From Enterocloster aldenensis (GTDB lineage: Bacteria > Bacillota > Clostridia > Lachnospirales > Lachnospiraceae), in assembly GCF_003434055.1 (NCBI RefSeq), contig NZ_QVEX01000001.1, positions 621,824 to 685,823 on the forward strand: 64,000 nucleotides of DNA. Direction: 5' to 3'. This document shows, in pieces, positions 33,103 through 41,083 of the stretch. A program made the translations under genes and the position numbers. Under the pieces are notes generated by a model that made no database searches, was not told where the DNA came from, and was given only the letters and a program-made list of their open reading frames with translations. Each line of letters begins with the position of its first letter. Position 1 is the first letter of the stretch.

Positions 33103-34278
33103 ATGGAACGCATTATATTAAAAGCTGATTTAATCCTGCATGGAAGGGAACTGGCTCCCATGGAGAAAGGATCAATTGTGATTGAAAATGGCCGCATCCT
33201 GGATATACTGCCTCAGCATGCCCTGGCGGACTTCCCCATTGCGGATGCCTGTGAACTGTCCTTCCCCGGCCAGACCCTGATGCCGGGCATGATAGAATGC
33301 CACAACCATCTCTGTATTGACGCCACATTGCCGGAGCACCTGGAACTGCTGGCATGGAGCAATGAATGCCAGCTCACCATCCTGGCCCTAAAAGGGCTTG
33401 AGGAAGACCTGCTAAGCGGCGTCACCACAGCCAGGTGCATGGGCGATAAATATTACATTGATACAACCATGAAAAAGCTGATTGAGGACGGCAAGGCCAC
33501 AGGCCCCAGGCTTCTGGCCGCAGGCACGGGCATGAAGGGAAGCCATGGCGCAGGATACATCGGAAGCCCTCACTGCGGAACAGAGGAAATCAGGAACACC
33601 TGCCGGCAGAACCTGAAAAGGGGCGTTGACCTCCTGAAACTTTTTGTAACCCCCGGAGTCCCTGACCCCACCTCATCCTTTGTCCCCAGTTTCTTAAGCC
33701 TGGAGGAAATATCCATGGCCGCCAGCGAGGGGGCGCGGCTGGGAGTCCCTGTGGCCGCACACTGTATTGGCGGACAGGGTCTTAAAGACTGTATTGACGG
33801 AGGGGTAAAGGTGATTGAGCATATGTATATGGCCACGGAACAGGACGTGGAATGGCTGGCTGCTTCTGACTGTGTGGTGGATCTGACCTCCGGCATTTTC
33901 CTGGATTCCAGCCGCGAGGCATTCCTGTCCCCTGGCAATGCAGAAAAAATCCGGCGCAACCGCCCACGCGTACGGGAAAATGCTGCCCGCATCATCCGTG
34001 CCGGCCTCCCCTTTGTCCTTGGCACGGATGCCTACCATGGGTATCTTTACCGGGAAGTGGGGTACGCAGTGGAACTGGGCGCTGATACGGTGACAGCCCT
34101 GCAGGGAGTCACTTCCCATGCCGCTGATGTCTGCGGGCTGGGCCATAGGCTTGGGCACCTGTCCTCTGGCATGGATGCGGATATCATTGCTGTAAACGGC
34201 AATCCTTTGGAGAACGTCTCCTGCCTGTCACAGGTTGGATTTGTGATGAAGGAGGGAATTGTCTTTAAGCAGATGTGA
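33103..34278 (+). CDS. Metal-dependent amidohydrolase-superfamily hydrolase
   Basis: A 391-residue TIM-barrel hydrolase of the imidazolonepropionase/prolidase-like amidohydrolase group. The metal motif is MIECHNHLC near residue 67. Further ligands are the putative carboxylated lysine in VDLLKLFVTPG near 180, VAAHCIGGQG near 218, VIEHMYMA near 240 and VLGTDAYHG near 308. A small N- and C-terminal beta sandwich (KADLILHGRELAPMEKGSIVIENG; GMDADIIAVNGNPLE) is present. It cleaves an amide, ester or lactone-type bond. Being cotranscribed with a sugar-acid permease suggests a lactone or N-acyl sugar acid, but this is not provable here. Confidence 0.85.
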   Translation: MERIILKADLILHGRELAPMEKGSIVIENGRILDILPQHALADFPIADACELSFPGQTLMPGMIECHNHLCIDATLPEHLELLAWSNECQLTILALKGLEEDLLSGVTTARCMGDKYYIDTTMKKLIEDGKATGPRLLAAGTGMKGSHGAGYIGSPHCGTEEIRNTCRQNLKRGVDLLKLFVTPGVPDPTSSFVPSFLSLEEISMAASEGARLGVPVAAHCIGGQGLKDCIDGGVKVIEHMYMATEQDVEWLAASDCVVDLTSGIFLDSSREAFLSPGNAEKIRRNRPRVRENAARIIRAGLPFVLGTDAYHGYLYREVGYAVELGADTVTALQGVTSHAADVCGLGHRLGHLSSGMDADIIAVNGNPLENVSCLSQVGFVMKEGIVFKQM

Positions 34279-34303
34279 TTTGGTACCGCTGTATCCATAA
34301 TGC

Positions 34304-34349
34304 AAAAAAGGCTATAAGCACCATCATCCGGTGACTTATAGCCTTTTTT
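34304..34349. terminator. Bidirectional terminator between amidohydrolase and glycerate kinase
   Basis: AAAAAAGGCTATAAG and CTTATAGCCTTTTTT form a perfect 15-bp stem around a 16-nt loop. A- and T-runs on either side serve both converging genes. Confidence 0.9.
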
Positions 34350-34386
34350 CCTTACAAACACATCCCCGTCAAACCAACACCAGACC

Positions 34387-35526
34387 TTACCGAAGCCCCA
34401 TCCCGGCCTTTAAGATCCGGAACATCCGGTCAGCAGCGCCCGCATACAGCTCTTCGGACCGCTCAAGGGCTTCTTCCAGTTCCATGGCGCCGTTGATGGT
34501 GGTCATGATACTGTCCACGCCGTAATCAAAGATGGTTTCTGCCTTCATGCCCATGCCGCCCACAATTGCCACCACGGGTATCCCGCGTTCCTTACACCGC
34601 TGTCCGATTCCGCTGGGCACCTTTCCAAAGGCGGACTGCCAGTCCATCCTGCCTTCCCCGGTCACCACCAGGTCCACGCCCTCTAACAGTTCATTAAAAT
34701 GCACCAGGTCCAGCACGGTATCAATACCGGACTTCAGGGTGGCTTTCAGGAACACGCAGAAGGCTGCCCCCAATCCACCGGCAGCGCCTGAACCAGGAAT
34801 CTTATCCACATCCACGCCCAGCTTTTCCTTAATCAAAGCAGCATACCGGATCATGCCGCCTTCCAGGATATCCAGGATTTCGGGCGTGCCGCCTTTCTGC
34901 TTGCCAAAGGTAAAGGTGGCCCCGTCCGGTCCGGTAAGAGGATTCGTCACATCACACATAACCGTGAACCTGGCCTGGGACACGGCCGGATGGAGACCGC
35001 CCACATCGATATCCGCCACCTTTGTCAGGTCTTCGCCCTTACCCTCCAGCTCATGGCCCTGGGCATCCAGGAACCGCACCCCAAGGGCGCGCATGGCCCC
35101 CATGCCGCCGTCATTGGTGGCGCTTCCCCCAATGGCAATGGATATCTTCCTGTATCCCCTGTCCAGGGCGTCCTTAATCAGTTCCCCTGTGCCGTAGGTA
35201 GATGTGTTAAGGGGATTGCGTTTTTCTGCCGGAACCATGGGAAGGCCTGAGGCCGCAGCCATCTCGATAATGGCGCTGTCTCCCTCGAATTCCCCGTAAA
35301 AAGACCTGCATTCCTCCATCAGGGGTCCGTGGACCATAAGCCTGCGGTATGTCCCGTTCAGGGCCGAGATGACCGCGTCAATGGTTCCCTCCCCCCCGTC
35401 AGCCACCGGTACCCCGGCTGTCTCACAGCCAGGAAAGATACGTCCGGCGGATTCCTCCAGCAGGGCCGTGATGCGTTCCGATGATAAGGTTCCCTTAAAT
35501 GAATCAGATGCAAATAAAAATTTCAT
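34387..35526 (-). CDS. Glycerate kinase (GlxK/GarK family)
   Basis: A 379-residue glycerate 2-kinase-type enzyme. Family blocks are FASDSFKGTLSSERI at the N-terminus, VADGGEGTIDAVI near residue 46, SIAIGGSATNDGGMGAMRALG near 130, PGSGAAGGLGAAF near 245 and VTGEGRMDWQSAFGK near 287. It phosphorylates D-glycerate with ATP. It lies downstream of a CdaR-type regulator, which typically senses glycerate or diacids in this pairing. It can also take up glycerate formed by the 2-hydroxyacid dehydrogenase of the 18.8-kb operon. Confidence 0.92.
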   Translation of the reverse strand: MKFLFASDSFKGTLSSERITALLEESAGRIFPGCETAGVPVADGGEGTIDAVISALNGTYRRLMVHGPLMEECRSFYGEFEGDSAIIEMAAASGLPMVPAEKRNPLNTSTYGTGELIKDALDRGYRKISIAIGGSATNDGGMGAMRALGVRFLDAQGHELEGKGEDLTKVADIDVGGLHPAVSQARFTVMCDVTNPLTGPDGATFTFGKQKGGTPEILDILEGGMIRYAALIKEKLGVDVDKIPGSGAAGGLGAAFCVFLKATLKSGIDTVLDLVHFNELLEGVDLVVTGEGRMDWQSAFGKVPSGIGQRCKERGIPVVAIVGGMGMKAETIFDYGVDSIMTTINGAMELEEALERSEELYAGAADRMFRILKAGMGLR

Positions 35527-35638
35527 GTCACGCCTCCTAAATAGTAGTAGGTTAAACCGTTTCCTTATCTACTATTTTAGCTGCCGCGGCCCCCGGCGTC
35601 AATGTTCCGCAGAACAATCATTCTGCATTTTTTATATT

Positions 35639-36817
35639 CTATAGCACCTCTTCCATCCCGTCCTTCACATCCCGGAAAAACAGCATTGCCATATAAAATA
35701 CAGTTGACTGGCTCACAAGCCGCACATCATACCCGGTCAGCTCCTCCAGCCGCTTCAGCCTGTAGGTCAGCGTGTTCTTGTGTATATGGAGTATTTCCGA
35801 CGCAGCCTTAAGGGAACCTTCCGACTGGAAATACGCTTCCAGAAGCCCCATCCACTGGCACAGCTCCTCATAACCGCATTTTTTGAATAACTTCCGTATA
35901 TACTCAGCCTTCACGCCATCCCCCAGGTCCTGTGTAAACAGTTCCAGGGTAACGCTGTCATATGCAAGGATGTCCTTTTTGGCCAGGCCTGCGGAGCGCC
36001 ATGCCTGATTGGCCTGGCCATAGGCTGCGTGGATGTCCTCCGCCCTTCCGTCAATCCCCACCACCATGCGGATATTGAACTTCTTAAGGACTGCCGTGCG
36101 GATACGCCCGGCCAGCTGTTCCATCTGGCGGTCCGGACATTTCTTCACCAGGATGATCTGCCTGCCGCCGCTTCTGAGCACAAGGCTGCCCCTGCCCGCA
36201 AGGGCGGCGGCCTCACGCTCCACCTGCTCCAGCAGCTTCTGCCCTGAGGCAGTGGATGCATATTCCTCCAGCTCCCTGGCGCTGGCAACCATGATGCGCC
36301 TGGGCACTGCAATGTCAATGCCAAGGGCAAACCCCCGCTCCTCCAAAATCCCTGGCTGCATCAGTCCGTTTCCAATCACCCAGTCTTCCAGGAACCGGTT
36401 TAAGACCCGCTGCCCCATACGGCGCTCATCCTGTTCTGCATTTTCCCGTATCAGGATTTCCACCATCTTCTTCACAACCTGGCCATAACCCACCACCTCG
36501 CCGTACAGGCCTGTGATCCCGATGACGCCCACAATGCTCCCGGCATGGGTAATGGGCAGGTTCAGGCCCGGCCGGGACGTGGGCGTGGCGTGCCCAACCT
36601 CCACATACAGTTCCGGCAGATGTTCCTCAATCAATTTCCTGGCGCCTTCATGGAGGCTGCCGATCCTGGTCTCATCCGTGCTGGCAATCACATATCCCCT
36701 GCGGTCCATCATGTTGATGTTCTGTCCCACCACGGCCCCTACTTCCTCCACAATGGACTGGGCTCCCTGTCTTGAGAGCTTAAGCCCGCTCTCCATTTCC
36801 AATTCATATTGTTCCAT
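35639..36817 (-). CDS. CdaR-family sugar diacid/glycerate-responsive regulator
   Basis: A 392-residue regulator. An N-terminal sugar-diacid recognition domain (GLKLSRQGAQSIVEEVGAVVGQNINMMDRRGYVIASTD) is followed by a GGDEF-like central region and a C-terminal PucR-type HTH (LKAASEILHIHKNTLTYRLKRLEELTG). By family it activates glycerate kinase and diacid genes, and it sits just upstream of glycerate kinase on the same strand. The start is uncertain among 36817, 36835 and 36865; 36817 has a GGGGG-rich site at normal spacing. Confidence 0.88.
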   Translation of the reverse strand: MEQYELEMESGLKLSRQGAQSIVEEVGAVVGQNINMMDRRGYVIASTDETRIGSLHEGARKLIEEHLPELYVEVGHATPTSRPGLNLPITHAGSIVGVIGITGLYGEVVGYGQVVKKMVEILIRENAEQDERRMGQRVLNRFLEDWVIGNGLMQPGILEERGFALGIDIAVPRRIMVASARELEEYASTASGQKLLEQVEREAAALAGRGSLVLRSGGRQIILVKKCPDRQMEQLAGRIRTAVLKKFNIRMVVGIDGRAEDIHAAYGQANQAWRSAGLAKKDILAYDSVTLELFTQDLGDGVKAEYIRKLFKKCGYEELCQWMGLLEAYFQSEGSLKAASEILHIHKNTLTYRLKRLEELTGYDVRLVSQSTVFYMAMLFFRDVKDGMEEVL

Positions 36818-36966
36818 ACGCCTGCCCCCGGACATGGTGGAATCCGTTTCTCCGCCATATCCCATACCTTATACCGTATCTTACTTGTCAAAATGGCTGC
36901 CCCCGAATACTTCCAGGCGCAGCCTTTTATCCATTTGTATCTGTGAATGTGTTTTAGGAATCTTTA

Positions 36967-38214
36967 TTATTTATAAATCGGATACTTGTCGCAGAGCTTG
37001 GTAACCTCGCCCTTGATATAATCAGCCTGGTTCTCAAAATCCGTGGCTGCCAGCCAGATGCACTCTGCAATCTTAGGCATATCCTCTTCCTTCAGGCCCC
37101 TGGTGGTGATGGCCGGTGTCCCGATACGCACGCCGGATGTGACAAAGGGGCTTCTGGGGTCACCCGGAACCGTGTTCTTGTTCAGTGTGATGAATACCTC
37201 GTCACAGCGGTTCTGCAGTTCCTTGCCGGACACGTCCATGCCCCGAAGGTCAACTAACATCAGATGGTTGTCCGTGCCTCCGGTAAGCAGCTTAAAGCCC
37301 TGCTCCAAAAGAGCTTTTGCCAGCGCCTTTGCATTCAGTACCACCTGGTGCTGGTATTCCTTAAACTCAGGCTTAAGGGCCTCCCCAAAGCAGATGGCCT
37401 TACCTGCAATTACATGCTCTAAGGGACCGCCCTGGGTTCCCGGGAATATGGCCTTGTTGAAATTGAACTTCTCAGCAGCCTCCTTGTTGGCCAGGATCAT
37501 GCCGCCCCTTGGCCCCCTCAGGGTCTTGTGGGTGGTCGTGGTCACAACATCCGCATAGGGGATGGGGCTTGGGTGCTCGCCCGCTGCAACCAGCCCTGCA
37601 ATGTGCGCCATGTCTACCATGAGGTACGCGCCTACCTGGTCAGCTATCTCACGGAATCTCTTAAAATCAATGGTCCTGGCATATGCGCTGGCGCCTGCCA
37701 CAATGAGCTTTGGTTTCGCCTCTTTGGCAATCCTCTCTAATTCGTCATAATCGATGTATCCTTCGTCATTGACGCCGTAAGGCACGATATTGAAGTAAAG
37801 GCCGGAAAAGTTAACTGGGCTTCCGTGTGTCAGATGGCCGCCATGGTCCAGGTTCATGCCCATCACGGTGTCCCCCGGCTTTAACATGGCCACGAACACA
37901 GCCATATTGGCCTGGGCGCCTGAATGCGGCTGCACATTGGCATAATCACAGCCGAACAGCTTCTTGGCGCGCTCAATGGCCATGGTCTCCACCACGTCCA
38001 CGCACTGGCATCCGCCGTAATAACGCTTTCCTGAATATCCTTCCGCATACTTATTGGTAAGTACGGTGCCCATTGCCATCATGACCGGCTCAGATACGAT
38101 ATTCTCAGATGCAATCAGCTCCAGGTTGCGTCTCTGACGCGCGCACTCGGCCTGGATGGCTTCGCCCACTTCCTTGTCATACCCGGTGATAAAATCCATT
38201 ACTTCATTAACCAT
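36967..38214 (-). CDS. glyA: Serine hydroxymethyltransferase
   Basis: A 415-residue PLP enzyme of normal family length. [26 protein letters not shown] near residue 35, [19 protein letters not shown] near 95, and the PLP-lysine motif [15 protein letters not shown] near 225 are diagnostic. The usual GYPGKRYYGG reads [10 protein letters not shown] here. It interconverts serine and glycine with tetrahydrofolate. It is transcribed separately from the CdaR gene (about 150 nt gap), probably housekeeping. Confidence 0.95.
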   Translation of the reverse strand: MVNEVMDFITGYDKEVGEAIQAECARQRRNLELIASENIVSEPVMMAMGTVLTNKYAEGYSGKRYYGGCQCVDVVETMAIERAKKLFGCDYANVQPHSGAQANMAVFVAMLKPGDTVMGMNLDHGGHLTHGSPVNFSGLYFNIVPYGVNDEGYIDYDELERIAKEAKPKLIVAGASAYARTIDFKRFREIADQVGAYLMVDMAHIAGLVAAGEHPSPIPYADVVTTTTHKTLRGPRGGMILANKEAAEKFNFNKAIFPGTQGGPLEHVIAGKAICFGEALKPEFKEYQHQVVLNAKALAKALLEQGFKLLTGGTDNHLMLVDLRGMDVSGKELQNRCDEVFITLNKNTVPGDPRSPFVTSGVRIGTPAITTRGLKEEDMPKIAECIWLAATDFENQADYIKGEVTKLCDKYPIYK

Positions 38215-38493
38215 TGGTCTTACCTCTTCCTTTCGTTTTAACCTATTAACGTGACAGCCTTTTGGTGCTGATTATAACCTATATGGAGGTAAAAAGCAAG
38301 ACATTGAAGAAACAGCGCCCCGTTAAAGCCTGCGTTAAAATCCTGTTATTTTTTTATTCTGGGGAAAAAATATAAATTGTTCTTAATTTTTTCACATACC
38401 CCTTTGTTTTCGGGCTTTTTCAGGCAAAAGACTGACAACTCCCCGCCTGCCTTCTTAATAATTTCGTAATAAATATAGTACTTTCTTTATATT
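38215..38493. other. AT-rich intergenic region upstream of glyA and the acidic lipoprotein
   Basis: This divergent spacer is markedly AT-rich and has no credible ORF or known riboswitch. It must hold the glyA promoter on the reverse strand, although no clean consensus was identified. Confidence 0.5.
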
Positions 38494-38521
38494 TTGGACA
38501 CAATTTGGTCACAATTATAGT
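38494..38521 (+). promoter_or_regulatory. Sigma70/A-type promoter of the acidic lipoprotein
   Basis: TTGGAC at 38494-38499 and TATAGT at 38516-38521 are separated by 16 bp. The start site would fall about 75 nt before the gene, leaving room for the leader hairpin at 38559-38581. Confidence 0.6.
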
Positions 38522-38558
38522 CTATTATCAATCTCGTTCCAGAAATTTACGTTTTATG

Positions 38559-38581
38559 GAAAACCTCATCGGGAGGTTTTC
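38559..38581 (+). promoter_or_regulatory. Leader hairpin directly before the lipoprotein ribosome binding site
   Basis: GAAAACCTC (38559-38567) pairs with GAGGTTTTC (38573-38581) around a five-base loop. AAAAGGAGAGGAG follows at once. It lacks a T-run, so it looks like a stabilising or regulatory leader structure rather than a terminator. Confidence 0.55.
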
Positions 38582-38601
38582 AAAAGGAGAGGAGAACTAT
38601 T

Positions 38602-38943
38602 ATGAAAAGATCTATCGTAAAATCCATGACAGCCATCATGGCAGCAGCAATGGTAGCAGCAGGCATAACAGCTTGCGGCGGTTCTGACAACAAGGCAGAG
38701 ACCACCACAACCGTAGAGACTACTGTAGCTGCAACAGAGGAAGAGACCACCACAGCAGAGGCTTCTGAGGAAGAGACCACGGTTGCTGAGGAAACAAGCG
38801 AGGAAGCTGACGCAGAGGCTTCTACAGAAGAGGCTGCTGACGCAGAGGAATCCAAGGATGCAGAGGCTTCCGAGGAAGAATCCACAGAGGCTGCTGATGC
38901 TGCCGCTGCTCCTGTAGAGGAGACAACCGAGGCTGCTGAATAA
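38602..38943 (+). CDS. Small acidic Thr/Glu/Ala-rich lipoprotein
   Basis: A 113-residue exported lipoprotein. Residues 1-25 are a signal peptide (MKRSIVKSMTAIMAAAMVAAG) with lipobox GITAC. The rest is almost only Thr, Glu, Ala, Ser, Asp and Val, with runs such as EEETTTAEASEEETT and EEADAEASTEEAADAEES. It is predicted disordered and strongly acidic. There is no recognisable domain. Its own promoter, leader hairpin, strong ribosome binding site and terminator suggest high expression. It could be a cell-surface spacer or cation-binding coat protein; function is unknown. Confidence 0.8.
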   Translation: MKRSIVKSMTAIMAAAMVAAGITACGGSDNKAETTTTVETTVAATEEETTTAEASEEETTVAEETSEEADAEASTEEAADAEESKDAEASEEESTEAADAAAAPVEETTEAAE

Positions 38944-38965
38944 TCAGTACCAGGTAAATGGTAAA

Positions 38966-38994
38966 GGCCGGGGCTTAATCTGCCCCGGCCTTTT
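38966..38994 (+). terminator. Terminator of the acidic lipoprotein gene
   Basis: GGCCGGGGC pairs with GCCCCGGCC around TTAATCT and is followed by TTTTATTAT. Confidence 0.9.
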
Positions 38995-39122
38995 ATTATC
39001 CCTTCTCCTCCCGGATTACCTATCCAAAATCGTGACAAATGTCATCCCATCCATGACAATCAACATCTATCCCATCCCCCCAAAACCAGCTATAATCATT
39101 ATAACAGAAAGGGGGATGCCCA

Positions 39123-40385
39123 ATGAATTCCAATGAACTTTACAATGAACTAAAACAGCTTACAAAACTTGGCTATCTGGAACAGGCCCAGCTGGAACGC
39201 ATCCAGGATGAATACATGATATCCAGGAAGGAACACACCAACGCCTTTCTGATATTCGCCCTCATAGGCGTGGTCTTCATAGGTGCAGGAGTCATATCCA
39301 TGTTTGCCTATAACTGGTCCATGTTTTCCAGGGAGATGAAGGCTTTCATTGCATTCCTTCCCCTGTTGGGTGTCCAGGGTCTCCTTTTCCTGAAAATCCG
39401 CGCCCAGGCATCTGATGTGTGGATCCAATCCCTGACCTTGGCCCTTGGCATTGCCTTCTTATCCGCACTGGGGCTGATATACCAGGCCTACCAGATTTCC
39501 TACAGCCTCCAGTCCATGCTGCTCACCGGTTTTGTGCTCATGCTGCCAGCAGTGTACCTTCTGGACGGATACTATCTGGCCCTCTTATATATGGGTGGAA
39601 TCTGCTGGACCGGATGGAACAGCGACTATATGCTCCTGGCCCTCCTCCTGCTCCCCTATTATATAAAATGTGTCAGGAAAGGCAGGACCTGCCGTCTGCT
39701 GTCCCTATGCTTTTTTATCTGGATGCTGTATCTGGCAATCCTGTATGTGCCCTATGGCGCCTTTTACGCCTGTATCCTTGTGCTTCTGATTAACATGACC
39801 ATTGAACGGCCGGCCCTTTATCCGGTGCTGGCAGGACGGCTGTTATATATCATGCTGTTTACAAAGGCTGTTTTCTACCTGTCCTTCAACTATTTTGCGG
39901 ATTTCTTTGGTTACGCGGGCCCAGCCCCGTATTCAGACCGGCTGCCCCAGTTCCTCTTATTGGCGCTTCTGGCAGGGGTCTTAATCCGGATGTATATCTA
40001 TGATACGAAAAAGGCCGGGAAGGAGCGGCTGGACCTTCTGCTGTCCGCCATCCTATGCGGGCTGCTGGCAGCCGATGTGGTTATTGCCCAGTGGACAGAC
40101 ATCCGCGTGTATCCTCCTGCATATGAAATCCTTGTCAACCTCTTCTTCATTGCATTCAGCCTGTATAAGCTGCTGTACGGGATAAAATCCGCCAGTCTGG
40201 CCTCTGTACGCCGTTACACGGCCGCCATCATACTGTATATCGTATTAAGGGTATCCTTTGGCAATTATCAGCTGCTGGTGAAAGGAATCGTCTTCCTGAC
40301 AGCGGGCCTGGCATTCCTTGCCGTGAACTACAGGATGACCTTAAAGCTGAAAGGAGGGAATGTACATGAAAATACACCGCAATAA
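39123..40385 (+). CDS. DUF2157-type multi-span membrane protein
   Basis: A 420-residue membrane protein. About 45 soluble residues (LYNELKQLTKLGYLEQAQLERI) are followed by around eleven to twelve hydrophobic helices starting FLIFALIGVVFIGAGVISMF. This is the usual plan of DUF2157 proteins. The next gene overlaps it by 20 bases and encodes the GDYXXLXY partner found with DUF2157 in many bacteria. Function is unknown; a paired membrane complex is likely. GGGGGATG precedes the ATG. Confidence 0.75.
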   Translation: MNSNELYNELKQLTKLGYLEQAQLERIQDEYMISRKEHTNAFLIFALIGVVFIGAGVISMFAYNWSMFSREMKAFIAFLPLLGVQGLLFLKIRAQASDVWIQSLTLALGIAFLSALGLIYQAYQISYSLQSMLLTGFVLMLPAVYLLDGYYLALLYMGGICWTGWNSDYMLLALLLLPYYIKCVRKGRTCRLLSLCFFIWMLYLAILYVPYGAFYACILVLLINMTIERPALYPVLAGRLLYIMLFTKAVFYLSFNYFADFFGYAGPAPYSDRLPQFLLLALLAGVLIRMYIYDTKKAGKERLDLLLSAILCGLLAADVVIAQWTDIRVYPPAYEILVNLFFIAFSLYKLLYGIKSASLASVRRYTAAIILYIVLRVSFGNYQLLVKGIVFLTAGLAFLAVNYRMTLKLKGGNVHENTPQ

Positions 40386-40914
40386 GATGATTCTGATTGT
40401 ATTTGCATTGCAGCTTCTGATGCTGCTGGCTGTCATTGCCATGGTCTGCGCGGTATCCGGCAGAGGGAGGACCGTGACCCTGGAAATGGCCGGTTATGAC
40501 CCCTATGACGCCCTGCGGGGCCGCTACCTCCGGCTCAGCAGCCCGGACAGCAGGGTCACGCTGGAACCTGGTTCCATTGAACGCTACGAAAACAGACGCC
40601 AAAGCACCATACCTGTATATGTGGTCCTGGATACGGACCCGGACAGCGGTATATCGGGCTTTTCCTATGCATCCCTGGATTGTCCGGACAGCAATACCCC
40701 CTATATCAGATGTTCCTCCCAATATCTGCGGATTTACGAAGATGGGGCACAAATCAGCATCCAGCCAAGGATTGAGCAGTATTACCTGAATGAAAGACAT
40801 GCCGATGCACTGGAACAGTCCATTACCAGGGACAGTAATATCCTTCTCAGGCTTAAGATATGGCGCGGCATGTATGTGGTGGACGGCCTTACGGTTGACG
40901 GGCAGGCTTATTGA
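40366..40914 (+). CDS. GDYXXLXY-domain membrane-anchored protein
   Basis: A 182-residue protein with one N-terminal membrane anchor (MILIVFALQLLMLLAVIAMV) and an extracytoplasmic domain containing GYDPYDALRGRYLRLS near residue 45, the motif that names the family. The start at 40366 has AAGGAGGG 8 nt upstream; ATG 40360 is too close to it. It overlaps the DUF2157 gene, so they are translationally coupled. Function is unknown in the family. Confidence 0.75.
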   Translation: MKIHRNKMILIVFALQLLMLLAVIAMVCAVSGRGRTVTLEMAGYDPYDALRGRYLRLSSPDSRVTLEPGSIERYENRRQSTIPVYVVLDTDPDSGISGFSYASLDCPDSNTPYIRCSSQYLRIYEDGAQISIQPRIEQYYLNERHADALEQSITRDSNILLRLKIWRGMYVVDGLTVDGQAY

Positions 40915-41083
40915 GGATGTGCCGGTTCATGATCCTTCGTTACCGGCAGTTCCCTCCTCATGTCCCTCCCTTCATTTCCGGCCAGGCGTTCCAATGCCGC
41001 ATGTCTTTAGCGCGGTCTGCTTCCCGTCAATGTCCATAATTACAGGATTTTCCATGATACACAGGGCCTTCATGGCTTACATC

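Noticed and set aside
38559..38581. Leader hairpin as a terminator or riboswitch
   Set aside because: No T-run follows and the stem is too small and simple for a known riboswitch class.
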